Source of the DNA: Stereocaulon alpinum
Taxonomy: Eukaryota; Ascomycota; Lecanoromycetes; Lecanorales; Stereocaulaceae
Direction: 5' to 3'
Length of the DNA: 52,737 nucleotides
NCBI GenBank assembly: GCA_018257865.1
Contig: JAEUBA010000135.1
Coordinates: 1 to 52,737, forward strand
Shown: positions 1 to 11,800 of the stretch, in pieces
Layout of the letters: each line of letters opens with the position of its first letter
Position numbering within the stretch: the first letter of the stretch is position 1
Notes under the pieces: generated by a model
Database searches by the model: none
Told to the model about the DNA's origin: nothing
What the model saw: only the letters and a program-made list of their open reading frames with translations
Translations under genes and position numbers: made by a program

Positions 1-385
1 GTATACCTATAACCCCAGCCTTCCCCTAGGATAGACTGCGCGTTAGTCTTAACTAGTAGATACGTATTAAGCGCACGTAGATATTAGATTTTTTAAATTA
101 ACGGCTAGGTAGGTGTTACCTATACTCTTTACTTATCAGGCTGAGATACTATACCTGATACCAATTCTTACTGTCTAGTCTCGATCGTAGGGGAGGTATA
201 ATAGTTATAGTAGAGTTAGGGTAGGTGTTATCGCGTTGCCTAAAAAACTCTATACGGAGTTCTCAGTAACTACGCGACGTCTCAATATTATTCAACCTGT
301 AATATATTAGGGGAGACATCTCAGCTCTGAATAGGTATTCAGGTTCGTAGCTAGCACCGCGTACAGGTGTATCTCCATCGCTAGC
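1..385. repeat. Partial copy of the 42-kb nested insertion unit (RIP-degraded)
   Basis: This stretch aligns almost base for base with 42384-42767; the differences I checked are mostly C/T or G/A transitions. Similarity stops at the shared CGCTAGC (379-385 and 42761-42767), so that is one end of the repeat unit. The copy probably continues to the left, outside the window. No open frame is visible. The family is not identified. Confidence 0.8.
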
Positions 386-960
386 TGGTATAGAGGTATA
401 TAAAGCTAAAGTTAGTAATAAAGCTACCAGCTAGGTACTCCTATATAATACGAATTATCTTATTATCTTAAAACCGTCCCTACCTAATCTTACGCCTTTA
501 CTAGTAACCTAGCTTAATCTTAATTCACTAAAGTAATTTAGGTTATATAGGTATTCCTATAGCTTCTAACTTAACTCTTATCTCTTAATCAGTTACTAGG
601 CGCTTATAGAAGAGGAAGGTAATTATTAAATTATAGAGTTAAGGGTTTAGATACTTATATATAATATATTTCTTCGCGCCCTAACTAGTTAGGTATCTTC
701 GTAGTATCTTTAGACTAACTATAAGGCAGTGCTTATATAATTTAATAAGGATATCCCCCGCAGTAGTACCCCTATTATAGGTATTAAGGATCTATTCTTA
801 GTAGGAGTCTAAGTTAATTATACGTAGCGCTATAAGAATAAGAGGTAGTAATTTAATAGAGTACTATTAGATAAGCTATATTATAGGCGCTGTAGATAAT
901 TAGATCGCTAGTAGTAGTATAGTTACTAGATTATTAATAATTGCAAATGTAGTAGGGTAG
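386..960. repeat. AT-rich RIP-degraded DNA, unclassified
   Basis: The sequence is dominated by TA, TAG and TAA steps and has no open frame, like the other RIPed blocks of the window. I could not place it in a transposon family. Composition returns to normal abruptly near 955-965. Confidence 0.55.
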
Positions 961-1592
961 GTTTTCAAAATTAAAGTTGAAAATATTTGATATGACCACT
1001 TGCCCATTGCGGCACACCGTATTAGTGGTAGGGCTAGGTCATGCTATTAGGATCAGGGGCAATAGAACATACGGTAGTAAGCCGCGCACGTGACGCGTTA
1101 GAGGGCGAAGGCAGTGTGGGTAAGATCAGTACTGATCAATTGTCGGGTTAGACGACGGTGGATGACGTTTATCCTTCCATCACGAGTCCTCGGAGTGATC
1201 TGATGCCAGTCAGCAACAGGTATCAACTATTTGATGTTGCTGGAAGACTGGACAGGAGCTATGCGTGGGTTACCTAGCATCGACGCGATGAAGTCTCAGA
1301 ATGTAATGTTTATCACGGTAGTACATTCCAATTCTACGCGTGCAAGAATGTTGGAATACGATGACTCGGGCCCGATGATGGCCATTTGCTACTCGCCACA
1401 GATCGTTCCCTCGCTATGACAGTAAATCTGACAAAGTTAGGCTACTCCTTGCCTTCCTCCAGCCTTCCTGCATTCCATGCTCCTTGCTCTAATATCCCCC
1501 CGTCTATAACGTACTCTTCGTGCTCATTCACGCTCCATGATATCCAACCTTCAGCCTTCACTCCTGTTTGTCATTCACGCTCGCTCACCAAT
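961..1592 (+). other. 5' flank of the GH55 gene
   Basis: Normal composition, no convincing gene. It contains a CACGTG palindrome at 1087-1092 (E-box type, the core bound by bHLH factors) and pyrimidine-rich CT stretches just before the start codon, as is common in ascomycete promoters. Regulatory function is inference only. Confidence 0.35.
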
Positions 1593-4520
1593 ATGCGGCT
1601 CTTAGCATATTCATTTCTCATCTCCTTCGCCTTGGGCGAGCAGCTTGTCATTGATGCTGTGGACTCGGCTGTCGCACAACAAGTCGCAAAATTTAAGGCC
1701 TATATCGACTATAGTGGGCCCACAGAGGCTGAGACTGCTGCTGCCTCATCCAACGCAACCCACGCAGCATCCCCCAAGGTCAAGGTCAACCACGGAGTAC
1801 CAAAAGAGAAAATTGGTACTCCTTATTGGTATGAGGCAATCACTCACCAAGGAAAAGCCGCTTTCAACACGAACGCGACCTATAACGTCTTCCGTAATGT
1901 CATGACCTATGGAGCAGTAGGGTGAGCGGTCCAGCTGCCTTGATTGCAGCAATCGCTGATTATAGCCCAGAGATGGCGTGACAGACGATACTGCAGCCAT
2001 TCAGAAAGCCATTAGTGATGGTAATCGATGCGCTCCAGGCTCATGCGCTTCGTCTACCATTTATCCGGCCGTGGTTTACTTTCCTGCGGGCACCTACCTG
2101 ATTTCGTCCTCCCTAATCGACTATTATAACACCCAGTTGCATGGTAACCCCAACAGCCTACCTACCCTTAAGGCTACTCGCTCTTTCACAGGCCTCGGCC
2201 TTATTGATGGCAACAAATACATTTCTGGCAACACCATGGGATTCCAATGTGAGAATAGAATGCTAAAGGGATACTGAAGTGTAGGCTAATTGACACTATA
2301 GCCAGCAATATCTTCTACAGACAAGTCAGGAATTTCATTATCGACATGACATCTGTACCGGCCAGCTCTCCAGCCACAGGTATTCACTGGCCTACTGGGC
2401 AGGCTACAAGCTTGCAAAATATCATATTCAACATGTCGATGAACTCTGGCACTAAACATCAAGGACTTTTCATTGAAGCTGGTCCGTATTACGCGTCTCT
2501 AGCAAATATTGCTTCACTGACAAGCCATAGGCTCGGGCGGGTTCATGAACGACCTCGTCTTCTATGGAGGCCTCTACGGTGCTGTGCTTGGCAACCAGCA
2601 ATTCACAGTGCGGTTCGTATAAGCAGTCTTGCATCACTGAGACACGCTGATTTGGATAGCAATCTGACATTCTATAATGCCATAACGGCCATCAATCAAA
2701 TATGGAATTGGGGTTTCACCTACAAGTCACTCAACGTTATCAACTGCAGCCTCGGCCTCGACATGACGAACGGTGAGGCCAATCCAGAGACAGTGAACTC
2801 GATCACCATGTTGGACAGCTTCTTTACAAACACAAGTGTCGCTATAAAAACGAATCATCGACAGTTTTTGACGCAGCCGCTGGTCGGAAATAGTCTGGCA
2901 ATTGAGAACACCTTCCTTACGAACGTGCCCGTTGCGATTCAATTAGGCACAACAGGTGCAACATTTCTTACGGGCACAACATCGACAGCATATCTCGGGA
3001 ACCCCTCGATAAATCTTACTGGTTATGGTGCGGGGAATCTATATAATCCCTCCTTTCTCAGTTACACCAACCCTTTCCGGGTTTATCCTCGGCAAGCTTC
3101 TCTCATCACTGCATCGGGGAGTTATTATGAGCGCTCCAAACCCCAGTACAACAATCTTGCTTCCACCAGTTTCAGTAGTGTGAGGAGTGGTGGAGCGGCA
3201 GGTGACGGTGTAACGGATGACACCACTGCTATACAAAACGTCATTAACGCCGCTTTGGGGGCTGGAAATGTTGTTTTCTTTGACTACGGCACATACAAGG
3301 TGACCAAAACTATCTTCATACCTGCCGGATCCAAGATTGTCGGTGAGGGTTATTCAGTCATCTTGGGGACTGGGACTGGCTTCGGCACCTCAGTCTCTGG
3401 GAATGCACAAACTATACCAATAGTCCAGGTCGGCAATCCTGGTGACACTGGCATTGTAGAATGGAGCGACATGATTGTTTCTACGCAAGGCTCTACCCAG
3501 TCAGGTATTATCATCCAATGGAATCTAGCATCGCCAGCCGCTACACCGTCAGGGATGTGGGATGTTCATACGCGCATTGGAGGGTTTATCGGCTCTAACT
3601 TGCAGAAAGCGCAATGTATTGCAACGCCGTCGACTACGATTACGGCCGCTCCCCCCGGCTGTATCACTGCATTTTTGAATATGTGGATTACTCCCAGTGC
3701 TTCAGGGTTGTACATGGAAAATGTATGGCTATGGACGGCTGACCATGACTTGGATGATCCCTCCTTGGCTCAGATCAGTGTCTTTACTGGCCGTGGCCTT
3801 CTGATCTCAAGTACCACAGGCCCAATCTGGCTGTGATTTCCCCTGACCCGTTCCAATGTCTAATCTTGTCTAATCATCCATAGTTCCGCTTTAGCTTCTG
3901 AGCATCACCAACGTTACCAAATCCAGCTGTTGAATACGATCAACATTTACATGGGGATGATAAAGACAGAGTCGCCTTGTAAGTCGTTTCTTCGCCGCTC
4001 AAACATCGTTGCTAAGCCAATGAGACTACCAACCGAACCCTTACCCCGGCAACCCTTATGGATCCAACAATACGCTTCCCTTCTTTGACCCTTTCTATAA
4101 TCTTGCCGGTGGTGCCTATTGCAACAGCGCTTCCTATGGCACCATTGGTGGAGAGTGTGGAATTGCTCTTGGCCTGCGGATACAGAACTCTTCCCACATC
4201 AACGTCTTCGGGGCAGGGTTATATGCTCTTTACAACAATTATAGTTCCGGTAAGTGACTTGTTCTTCATGGATCCTCAGCTGACGTATTGTCTCAGCCTG
4301 CAACAAACCCAACGCAGCCGTTCCTTGCGCTAACATGGCAGCCTCGTATGACGCCTCTGTCTCCCAACACATTCTGATGTACGGCTTCAATACTGTCGGC
4401 TTTTATCGTATGATTTTTGGAGATCTCAACACCATTTCCACCGCCTCAAACAATACTGGAGTCTACCCTAGTGTGTTCTTTTATTATAGGGCCTATAACC
4501 CCGATGGGCAATTCCCCTAA
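1593..4520 (+). CDS. GH55 exo-beta-1,3-glucanase (glucan 1,3-beta-glucosidase), 8 exons
   Basis: GH55 enzymes are secreted and release glucose from the non-reducing end of beta-1,3-glucans, in the fungus's own wall or in other fungi. My model has exons 1593-1921, 1971-2248, 2302-2481, 2531-2612, 2660-3832, 3884-3978, 4025-4249 and 4297-4520. That gives 861 residues, a usual length for the family, with seven introns of 46-53 bp. The ATG is followed by a short signal peptide (MRLLAYSFLISFALG). The two pectate-lyase-like beta-helix modules each start with a GDGVTDDT motif, at about residues 110 and 472. NPNSLPTLKATRSFTGLGLI and the TESPYYQPNP segment (about 710) are family landmarks; the acid residue of the latter region is thought to be catalytic. 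Splicing restores family sequence at every junction, for example NQQFTV-RNLTF at intron 4. Intron 5 uses a poor donor (GTGATT). The frame is otherwise intact, so the gene is probably functional. Confidence 0.9.
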
Positions 4521-5716
4521 GGGTATAGAAAGTTTTACTGGCTCGTGCTGCAGGACTGGAAAACTCTATATAGTAAACCAGTACCGCGTGTCAACTTGCA
4601 GTACCTACAACCGCTTGGAGATATGAGAATGTCTGTAAAGGGAAAATTGGAAGTTCTTACGTTCTGTCGGGCCATTTGCCCATAGGCTCCTGGCATTGAA
4701 GCCTTTGTCTCTTCTGTACGCTACGGAAATATCTCGGTCGTGTGGAGTCAGCTAGTAGTAGGGATGCCACGGCTTGTATTTGTTCCATATTGGTCCTAGA
4801 TATCCGCGATCGAACTTGCGAATCTACTACAATGATTTTATCTTATGATTTTGCCGGTCAGCGGCGCTCGTGTCATTCATCAAATAGGCTTGTATGACCA
4901 CTCTCGATGGCGCACATTGCTCATGAGCCGTTGACCAAGGTTGATTGTAGGATATGAGTGGCTGATGATTGAATCCTCCTCTCAGAAGCTATTGAACTAC
5001 AACCGGGAAAATTACGTCAGTCATAGAGCGGACTTGGAACAAGAGAGCTGTCCTTTTCGAGTGAAAACATAATTCGCTCTAGAGGCTCGTGGTCGAGAGA
5101 CCTAATGGAGAGAGAGAGGGCGAAGCCGGGCATCATTTGGTAGCCTCGCTGCTTCAACAGATGCTGGATGGCGCCCTATTCGAATCTTGATGCCAAAACC
5201 CCAGCACGAGCCTTAATTTCAACCAATGCCTTCAGCGGCACTTCGTAGGGGTATTTTCCTAGGCGGCATTTTGCCTGACAAGCTGTTAGAATTGCGATGA
5301 GACAAGGCTCTTTGTTCGCAGCAATACGAAGCCTACAAAGCCTCATGTTCGTTGAGTTCTTGTTTCGCGGACTATCTTGCTGTAATTATGTTGGTCCTAA
5401 GGATTCCAGTCGCCGACGCTGTCATGCTGATTGGCATCCTATCTTGTTTATTACCGGGAAATCTAGGTCTTATTAGAGGCCATTGATCATAGTATACGCC
5501 AATACTCCCTCCAGATTTTTGAATTCTTGACATAGGCTAGTCGTTTGTAGGATTAGAGTGCTTCATAGGATCGATGCCAAGGCGTGGGACCTCGCCGACA
5601 TCATTGATATTTTTCAGTCTGTGCTGAAGGATCAATATTATATTCGAGCTCCTCAGGAACCAAAACAGTTGTTCATTTTCGTTCCGTACCCTTAATACCA
5701 GTCTCGATGTAGCAAC
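4521..5716. other. Intergenic, no gene seen
   Basis: About 1.2 kb of normal base composition between the GH55 stop codon and the RCC1 relic. I see only short, unbiased open frames. It presumably includes the 3' UTR of the GH55 gene. A GAGAGAGAGAG stretch lies near 5108-5118. Confidence 0.5.
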
Positions 5717-6480
5717 ATGGCTTCAAGAGCTTTCAAGCACAACCTTCATGCGTCCGATGGCTCCATAGCGCTCAACGAACCCAGTGGACGGAAGCCTGCC
5801 CTCAAGCCTGCGCCTGAGAATAAGCCAGGACGCAAGGCCATGACGAAATCGCCTACCGCCGGTACCAGAACGCGCCAAGTCAAGCGACTATTCGAACACG
5901 ATACAGTACACGAATCTCGCAAGATACAGAACTTAAGCCACCGCAATGGCCACCCGGGAAGAGCAAAAGCTGGCGTGGTGGAGCCCAATCGTAGAGTCAC
6001 AAAGCCAAGGGCTATCATCAATACAGCTACATGTGTGGAACCAATGAAGAGGGCGAGATGGGTCTTGGTGCGAAGGGTACTGCCACTGAGTACCGCCGAT
6101 CTCGCCATAATCCAAATCTTGAGACACTTGGGGTAGTGCAGTTAGCTGCCGGGGGAATGCATTGCTGTGCGCTCACTTACGATAACAAGATTCTGACGTG
6201 GGGAGTCAATGACTTGGGTGCTTTAGGACGAGACACAACGTGGGATGGTGGTATGGTGGACTTGGAGAATGGCGCGAATGGACATGCAGACGGTTCAGAT
6301 ACGGAAGATTTAGAGAGCGGCTTAAATCCTCACGAAGCCAACGCCTACTCCAACCGATAGCTCTGCATTTCCCGAAGATACAACATTTGTCCAATTGGCG
6401 GCTGGGGATAATATTACATTTGTCCTCACAGATGATGGGCTAGTCTATGGTTGGGGAATAATCAAAGCCAGGCACAGATC
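5717..6480 (+). pseudogene. RCC1-family (Ran guanine-nucleotide exchange factor) relic
   Basis: RCC1 loads GTP on Ran at chromatin and is a seven-bladed propeller of about 450-550 residues in fungi. Here only the N-terminal part is recognisable and it is spread over three frames. A basic, Lys/Pro-rich tail reads from 5717. Blade motifs CGTNEEGEMGLG, LAAGGMHCCALTYDNKILTW and GVNDLGALGRDTTWDGG read from about 6037 to 6330. FVQLAAGDNITF and LTDDGLVYGWG continue in another frame at about 6340-6465. A stop (6358-6360) closes the middle frame. The remaining blades are absent downstream. An intron could explain one frame change but not all of them, nor the missing C-terminal half. It is most likely a truncated duplicate; the working RCC1 gene should lie elsewhere. 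Confidence 0.75.
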
Positions 6481-8694
6481 CTTACCTCTTTCCGTGAGAG
6501 CAGCTTCGGCACCTTTGCCACCTTCCAGCGGTATACTCAAGCATTCGCAGTAATCGATAGCTGCGACATCCTCCGTAACGTACTTGTGGAAGCGGTTCCA
6601 CAACACCAGCAAAACTCATGTTGTTGGTGGTTGGCCCGAGAGACCGTTCATTCGCAAAGGTATAGGGCTTCAGCATTCCCTCCTTAAAGGTCTCGAGGGC
6701 CGTAATCGTTGCGCACAAGGGGACTGTTGCACATGCGTCCAGAAATGGCCAAGGCTTCGGTGTGGTCGGGTGGAAGGTAGACTCCTCTTGGGGCTCTGAG
6801 ATAGGCATTCCCGAACGCAGGTGCCTTGGGGAAAGGATGTCTTCCATGCTCGTAGAATAGATGGTAAATAGGGTTGGAAGCTGAGATGGTGATACATCTA
6901 GGTGCCAGACTAGATGCACTGAGCATCTCAACTTCTCCTACACAAGACGCTGGGGTTGGGAAACTTGTAGAAAGTCAAGGTTTTATTGTCGGTGCTCTGT
7001 TGCTCTATTCAGGCTGTAATGTTGGCAGAGATGAAAGCAATGCGATGGCTGCTAGAGATATGTTGGGGAGGTGGAAGAGTCTTGTCGTGTCTGCGATGTT
7101 GGTAGGGACATACGCAGGCCGGCGGTACAGTGTTGTGGGAGAATGATTCATGCGAACCATCTGCGAGTATTCGACCCGAGCGATACTGATGTCATGGGAC
7201 CCTCAGGCCAGTTTAGGCCTCTAGTAGTACAGCTCAATGCAGTGTAGACACTTTGTGTCACCAAGTGTACATCAATCTCTCTGACGTACTGTTGACGTTG
7301 GACTACTCGTTCCTCTTGGCCCATGACTTCCCCCCAGCCCTATCTTCTTGCATACTTCAATCCATACGATGTACGTCTACACCTTGTGCGCTCTCGACAT
7401 ACAAATGAATGATGGCCGATGCCTTCATTGTCGAGCATAAGATCATTGAATCTCCTAGGTGTCGCCGTGATAGGTGATGGGTAAGTGGAATCAACGATTG
7501 GAGGGGTTCCACTCTACGCATGCGCGCAATGTCATACACATGATTTGCGTAGTGAGTATATCGCCACGGGGAAACTGGTATGCTGTGAAGAGCTTGTTAT
7601 TATTGCTATCATGCGTAAGATTACTGGACGCTCTTTGACTTTCCGAAGGTGTCTGATCGCCTGACAGCGACTTGATTACACCCCGCACGGACAACAGACT
7701 GCTCACCAACATAACATGATGGAAGCACGAACTGTATCAAGACCGTTGTAGCTCTTTCGTCTTGCCCTTTTGATCCAAAGTTTCCTCGCTCACAAGCGCC
7801 ATCTGCCAAGACCTGGTCACTCTTGCCCTCGTGATATATGGGAGAAGTCTCCTCGTCGATGATTGCAATGAATTTGAATAAAGCCATTTACATTCTTCTG
7901 CCACCATTATCCATGGAATGGATACGAAGAGAAGGGGCTGAACGAAGTCTGGTATGGCGATGTCCATGTCAAAGAGCACAATGGCAACAATCAGAAGGTA
8001 TTTGAAGGTTGTGCCATTGTTCTAAGCCTGATTTTCTCTTGCCAGACTACAGACCCACGCAATAATGCTGCGCTTCAAGGTGATTTCCTTTTGTGAGTGC
8101 TATACAGTTGGCTCTTTTCGCCTTCCCTAGTTTGAGCGACTTTGCTTATCGTCTTAGATCGAATTGGGATCTTTGTAAATCGAACAACCGTAGAATGCAG
8201 CACAGATATCGCTGGTGACCTTCGGACTCGCATGATAGGCCTTCATTTGGACTTTCAATGGGCTTCCTCGACACGGTAGCGAATGGAATGTGGTACTTGG
8301 GGAGACGTGGTGGTTGTGGGTTCGGAGGTGATAATTCTTCAGTCCTAGGGCCCCACCCAATTGTGATTAGCAATTTTATGTAAATTGGAGCTGGATACAC
8401 CCATTTTTACCTTTACCCGGTGCTCAATCACGTTTTAAGGCCCACACCCTAATTCAGTCCTCAGAGTCTGTCCCATTTCCGCAAGCCCCTTACATGACGC
8501 AGCTTCAACTCCATAGCTCCACGGTCCTTAGGCATTTGCGGTGTTGGTTATCAACAGACTTGACCGATGCCACATCTTGATGGAGGATGGAACATTGTCG
8601 CCAGAAGTAATGTACTTGCGAATGAGCCTGATTGTAGTATAGAACAGATTCATCTACCGCCTCTTAACGTGACTTGAGCTTGCCCTAGGGCGTA
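6481..8694. other. Gene-poor stretch, only short unrecognised frames
   Basis: Normal composition. Open frames of 60-150 codons occur on both strands. One minus-strand frame at 6684-6926 has protein-like text (SNPIYHLFYEHGRHPF). Another at 7621-7887 begins MALFKFIAIIDEETSPIY. I recognise no family, cannot connect them by splicing, and do not annotate them as genes. They may be decayed gene pieces next to the RCC1 relic. Confidence 0.4.
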
Positions 8695-8868
8695 ATGGCT
8701 GCGGTCAATGCGCTCCGTTATCTAGAAAGCGCTCTTCAAAAGGCTCGCGCAAGGCAAGGCCACGATTGGGAGGTGGGGTGTAGGCTGGTAGATGAACAAC
8801 GACGCCTCTGTGCGATGTACGTCGAAGTCGATGAATTAGATCATTTAATCGATAGACAAGTCTCGTAA
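8695..8868 (+). CDS. Possible small ORF, 57 codons, unrecognised
   Basis: ATG at 8695, TAA at 8866-8868. The predicted peptide is charged and likely helical (for example LRYLESALQKARARQ) and ends DHLIDRQVS. I recognise no family and there is no supporting neighbour; it could be a chance frame. It is listed because the amino-acid composition is more protein-like than the surrounding frames. Confidence 0.2.
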   Translation: MAAVNALRYLESALQKARARQGHDWEVGCRLVDEQRRLCAMYVEVDELDHLIDRQVS

Positions 8869-11800
8869 AGCAGGCGCAAGGAGACCTGTCGAGGTGTAAG
8901 CCCGGTAGAAGTTGATCAGCTCAGGAAGAATCGTCAGTAGCCAACCCGACCGTTAGTGGATACGCATTGCATATACCTTTGCGGTGTTCGTCCTTGAAAG
9001 TAGCCAAACACTTAAGCATGAGAGGAAAGGCAAATGTTGTATAGCTGCTATGGAGCGTAGGGAGGATTTCGTCACATAGCGCAGCGACTAGGATCTTGCC
9101 GTGGGAACGTTCGAAAACCTACTATACTGCTGAGCCTGATAACAATCATATCGGCCTCGTCAGACAAGAAAGCCTTGTCATGATATGCGTAGATAGGCTT
9201 GGAAGTGGGATATGGTGGTTCATAAGTGTTTGTTATTTCACAAGTGTTTATGACTTCGCACACTCGTGGTGAGCGCTAGTAGCAATTGCAGGCCTCGAGT
9301 AAGATGTTTCCGCGGCCAAGTTATAATGCTAGTGGCCTTTGGGGGCCGTTAAGCCCTATTGGATAGTGGCTGCCACCTAGAGCAACATCAAGCACATCAT
9401 AGACCAACCTTAAATATTTCGCATCCGTCCGCATCAAAATGATTGGCTTTCCGATGTTGACAGGCTATCAAAAGCGACCAGAAGTCAATCAATCCTTCCT
9501 AACCTGGTGATATAGAAATCAGTAGGCCTTGGCACCCAGCGGGTGACTCACAGCGGGTTTAGTTTCATCCACTAATGCTGGGCAGGCCTACGGAATCATA
9601 AGGCCAGAAGCCATAAGTTGCCATACTGCACTCTAGCCGCCAGCATTGCCACCTTGTTTGATGACCATTGAGGCGAGGTCTATGCGGAGCTGGGAGGAGT
9701 AGGTGAGGATGGGCTGGAACGAAGTGGCGAAAGAGAATCTAGAATTGCCACTTCAATTAGTCTGAGTGACATCTTGTTTGACTGTTATTGTACGAAAAAG
9801 CGAAAATTGAAATGGGGACCAACTCTACCCGCGAAGAGCCATCGTTGAGGGGCTGATCAATATCCGGAGAGCCGCATGAGATACGGGGTTATGAAATCTC
9901 TACGCGACATGGCGTGGCGATCGACCTAGCCCGGCGATGCCCTGGACGGTCTCCAGGGCGAAGATCTCATGACCAAAGGCCATGTAATTGACCCTGCATG
10001 GGATTCTTGGTTTATACAGCTGCCCAGTAGACTTCTACTACTTTAGAACTCGTAGATAGCCGACGACTCTGCGATATCCATGAGAGACAGACCGAACATT
10101 AGTACTGCCGTCATGCCTTAAGACATATAGATATCTGCATCAATATGTCCAGCACCCTCAAGGGGATGCCAACAGCCCGTTACTGGCTACCTTACCAGGG
10201 CAGTACGGATGCTATTCCGGGCATTGGAGACAAAATTCCAAGCAATAGTGCCTGGCTGCAGCACTGGAGATGGCACATGGAACCCTGATCATCCTTGGTT
10301 GCCTTGTCTCGGCATTGGAGCTACAGTGTAACTTTATGTTCAACGGCCTACCGAAACGATTAGACCTTCGTCTGATGCCTCGAGATCGCTGTCAAACCCC
10401 GCAACCCCCTGCATCGACATGTTGCAGGAGCCGTAGCGACGGAAGTAGAAGACTGCAGCTGCTGTATCCTCAAGTAGTATATGAGCTGAAGCTAGTGGTA
10501 CTAAGGCCAATAAGCATATATTCCGAGCCAGGAATCATGTAGGGTGGGCCCGAAGGATCATTGGTTGGCAGGCCGGTTAATCACCTGGTGGCCCCATGAA
10601 ATCCTCGGCAAGTCTACAACGTAGACGTCCGATCCCCTTCGACGTTTTACAAGCAGTGAGAGGCGATGTTGTCGAGCAATAGAATCCCTCACTATGTCAT
10701 TCCTCTTCACCTGGGTCCTGGCATCCCTGTCGAAGCTGTCTGGGTCTCTATGGCAGGGATGCTATTTGACCAGCCGGCCACCGCGTGTCTGCATAAGCAC
10801 TCGAGTTCAGAGCTCTTGCAGAAGTGACCTATGGTGGAGAAGACCATCAAGGGCCCATACCTCTCGCGAGAGAGGTTGACCTTCAGGATATGTGCACCAC
10901 AGATTTCTTCGTCCTGACATCGTGCGAAACAGCGTAAGCTTCGCTTCTCCACACAGCGCTACACCTAACATTGCTCCGCTATGGTTCATCCAGCTTGGGG
11001 AACAGCACATCCGTCCCTGCTAGAGCCCCGGGGATTGAACGGTGTCGGAAGTCGCACGCTTGCATGGCATAACAACCGGCAAGCGCCAATTCTCCTGCGT
11101 TGTCAAGTGGTGCTGACCGAGTCTCCTCAATAGACGACGTTCGAGAGCGGAAACAACTGAGACAGCTAGGAAAGCTTGCACATCACTAGCAATGTTATCT
11201 ATGCTAGCCAGTACCCTTTTTAAGGTAGCCTGTGCACAGAGCGACGGTGAGCCAGGATTGAGGGAACAATATCCTAGCCCAACAATTGCGACACAACACG
11301 ACGAACAATTCCAGCTCAGCAGTAGTCATGTTGACGGCGAGCACGGGACAAGAGCACCTCGCGAGAGGCAATCTAAATACCGGCGTGGTTACTTGTAAAT
11401 GCTTTCAAGACAGAATTGGTGCCATTGGAACAATTGCTGACCGCGTGGCATAGTACTCACCCACCTAACACGCCTCCATCTATCATACTGGCAAGCTCTG
11501 TTGGACCGTCTTGATCAAAGAGGTCAAGGAAACGAAGAGATGGTGAGCACGGTCACTAGGTCGGATTTGTGGCTGTACTGTTGAAATGTTCGTGTGAAAG
11601 ACGTTGGCTATACGCAGGAGGGTGACACTGGGAAGCATAGAGTCTCGCATCCAGGTATCGGTCAATTATCCAGCAAGGATTTGAAGCATACTTCGTCACT
11701 CATACTACTTGTGACATCATTGAAGCCTATGTGTTGCATGTACGCGGGAAACTTCTGCTTCGATATTGGTCGAACGTTCACTAACCCATCCGGCGAACCC

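Noticed and set aside
1978..3836. GH55 gene as a broken pseudogene
   Set aside because: The apparent stops and foreign stretches all fall inside 47-53 bp GT-AG introns; splicing restores family sequence at each junction.
6482..6931. 149-codon minus-strand frame
   Set aside because: No domain, and it competes with two other protein-like frames on the same strand; probably decayed DNA.
7621..7979. Minus-strand frame starting MALFKFIAIIDEE as a TRAPP/sedlin-like protein
   Set aside because: Only the first ~15 residues look family-like; the continuation matches nothing I know.
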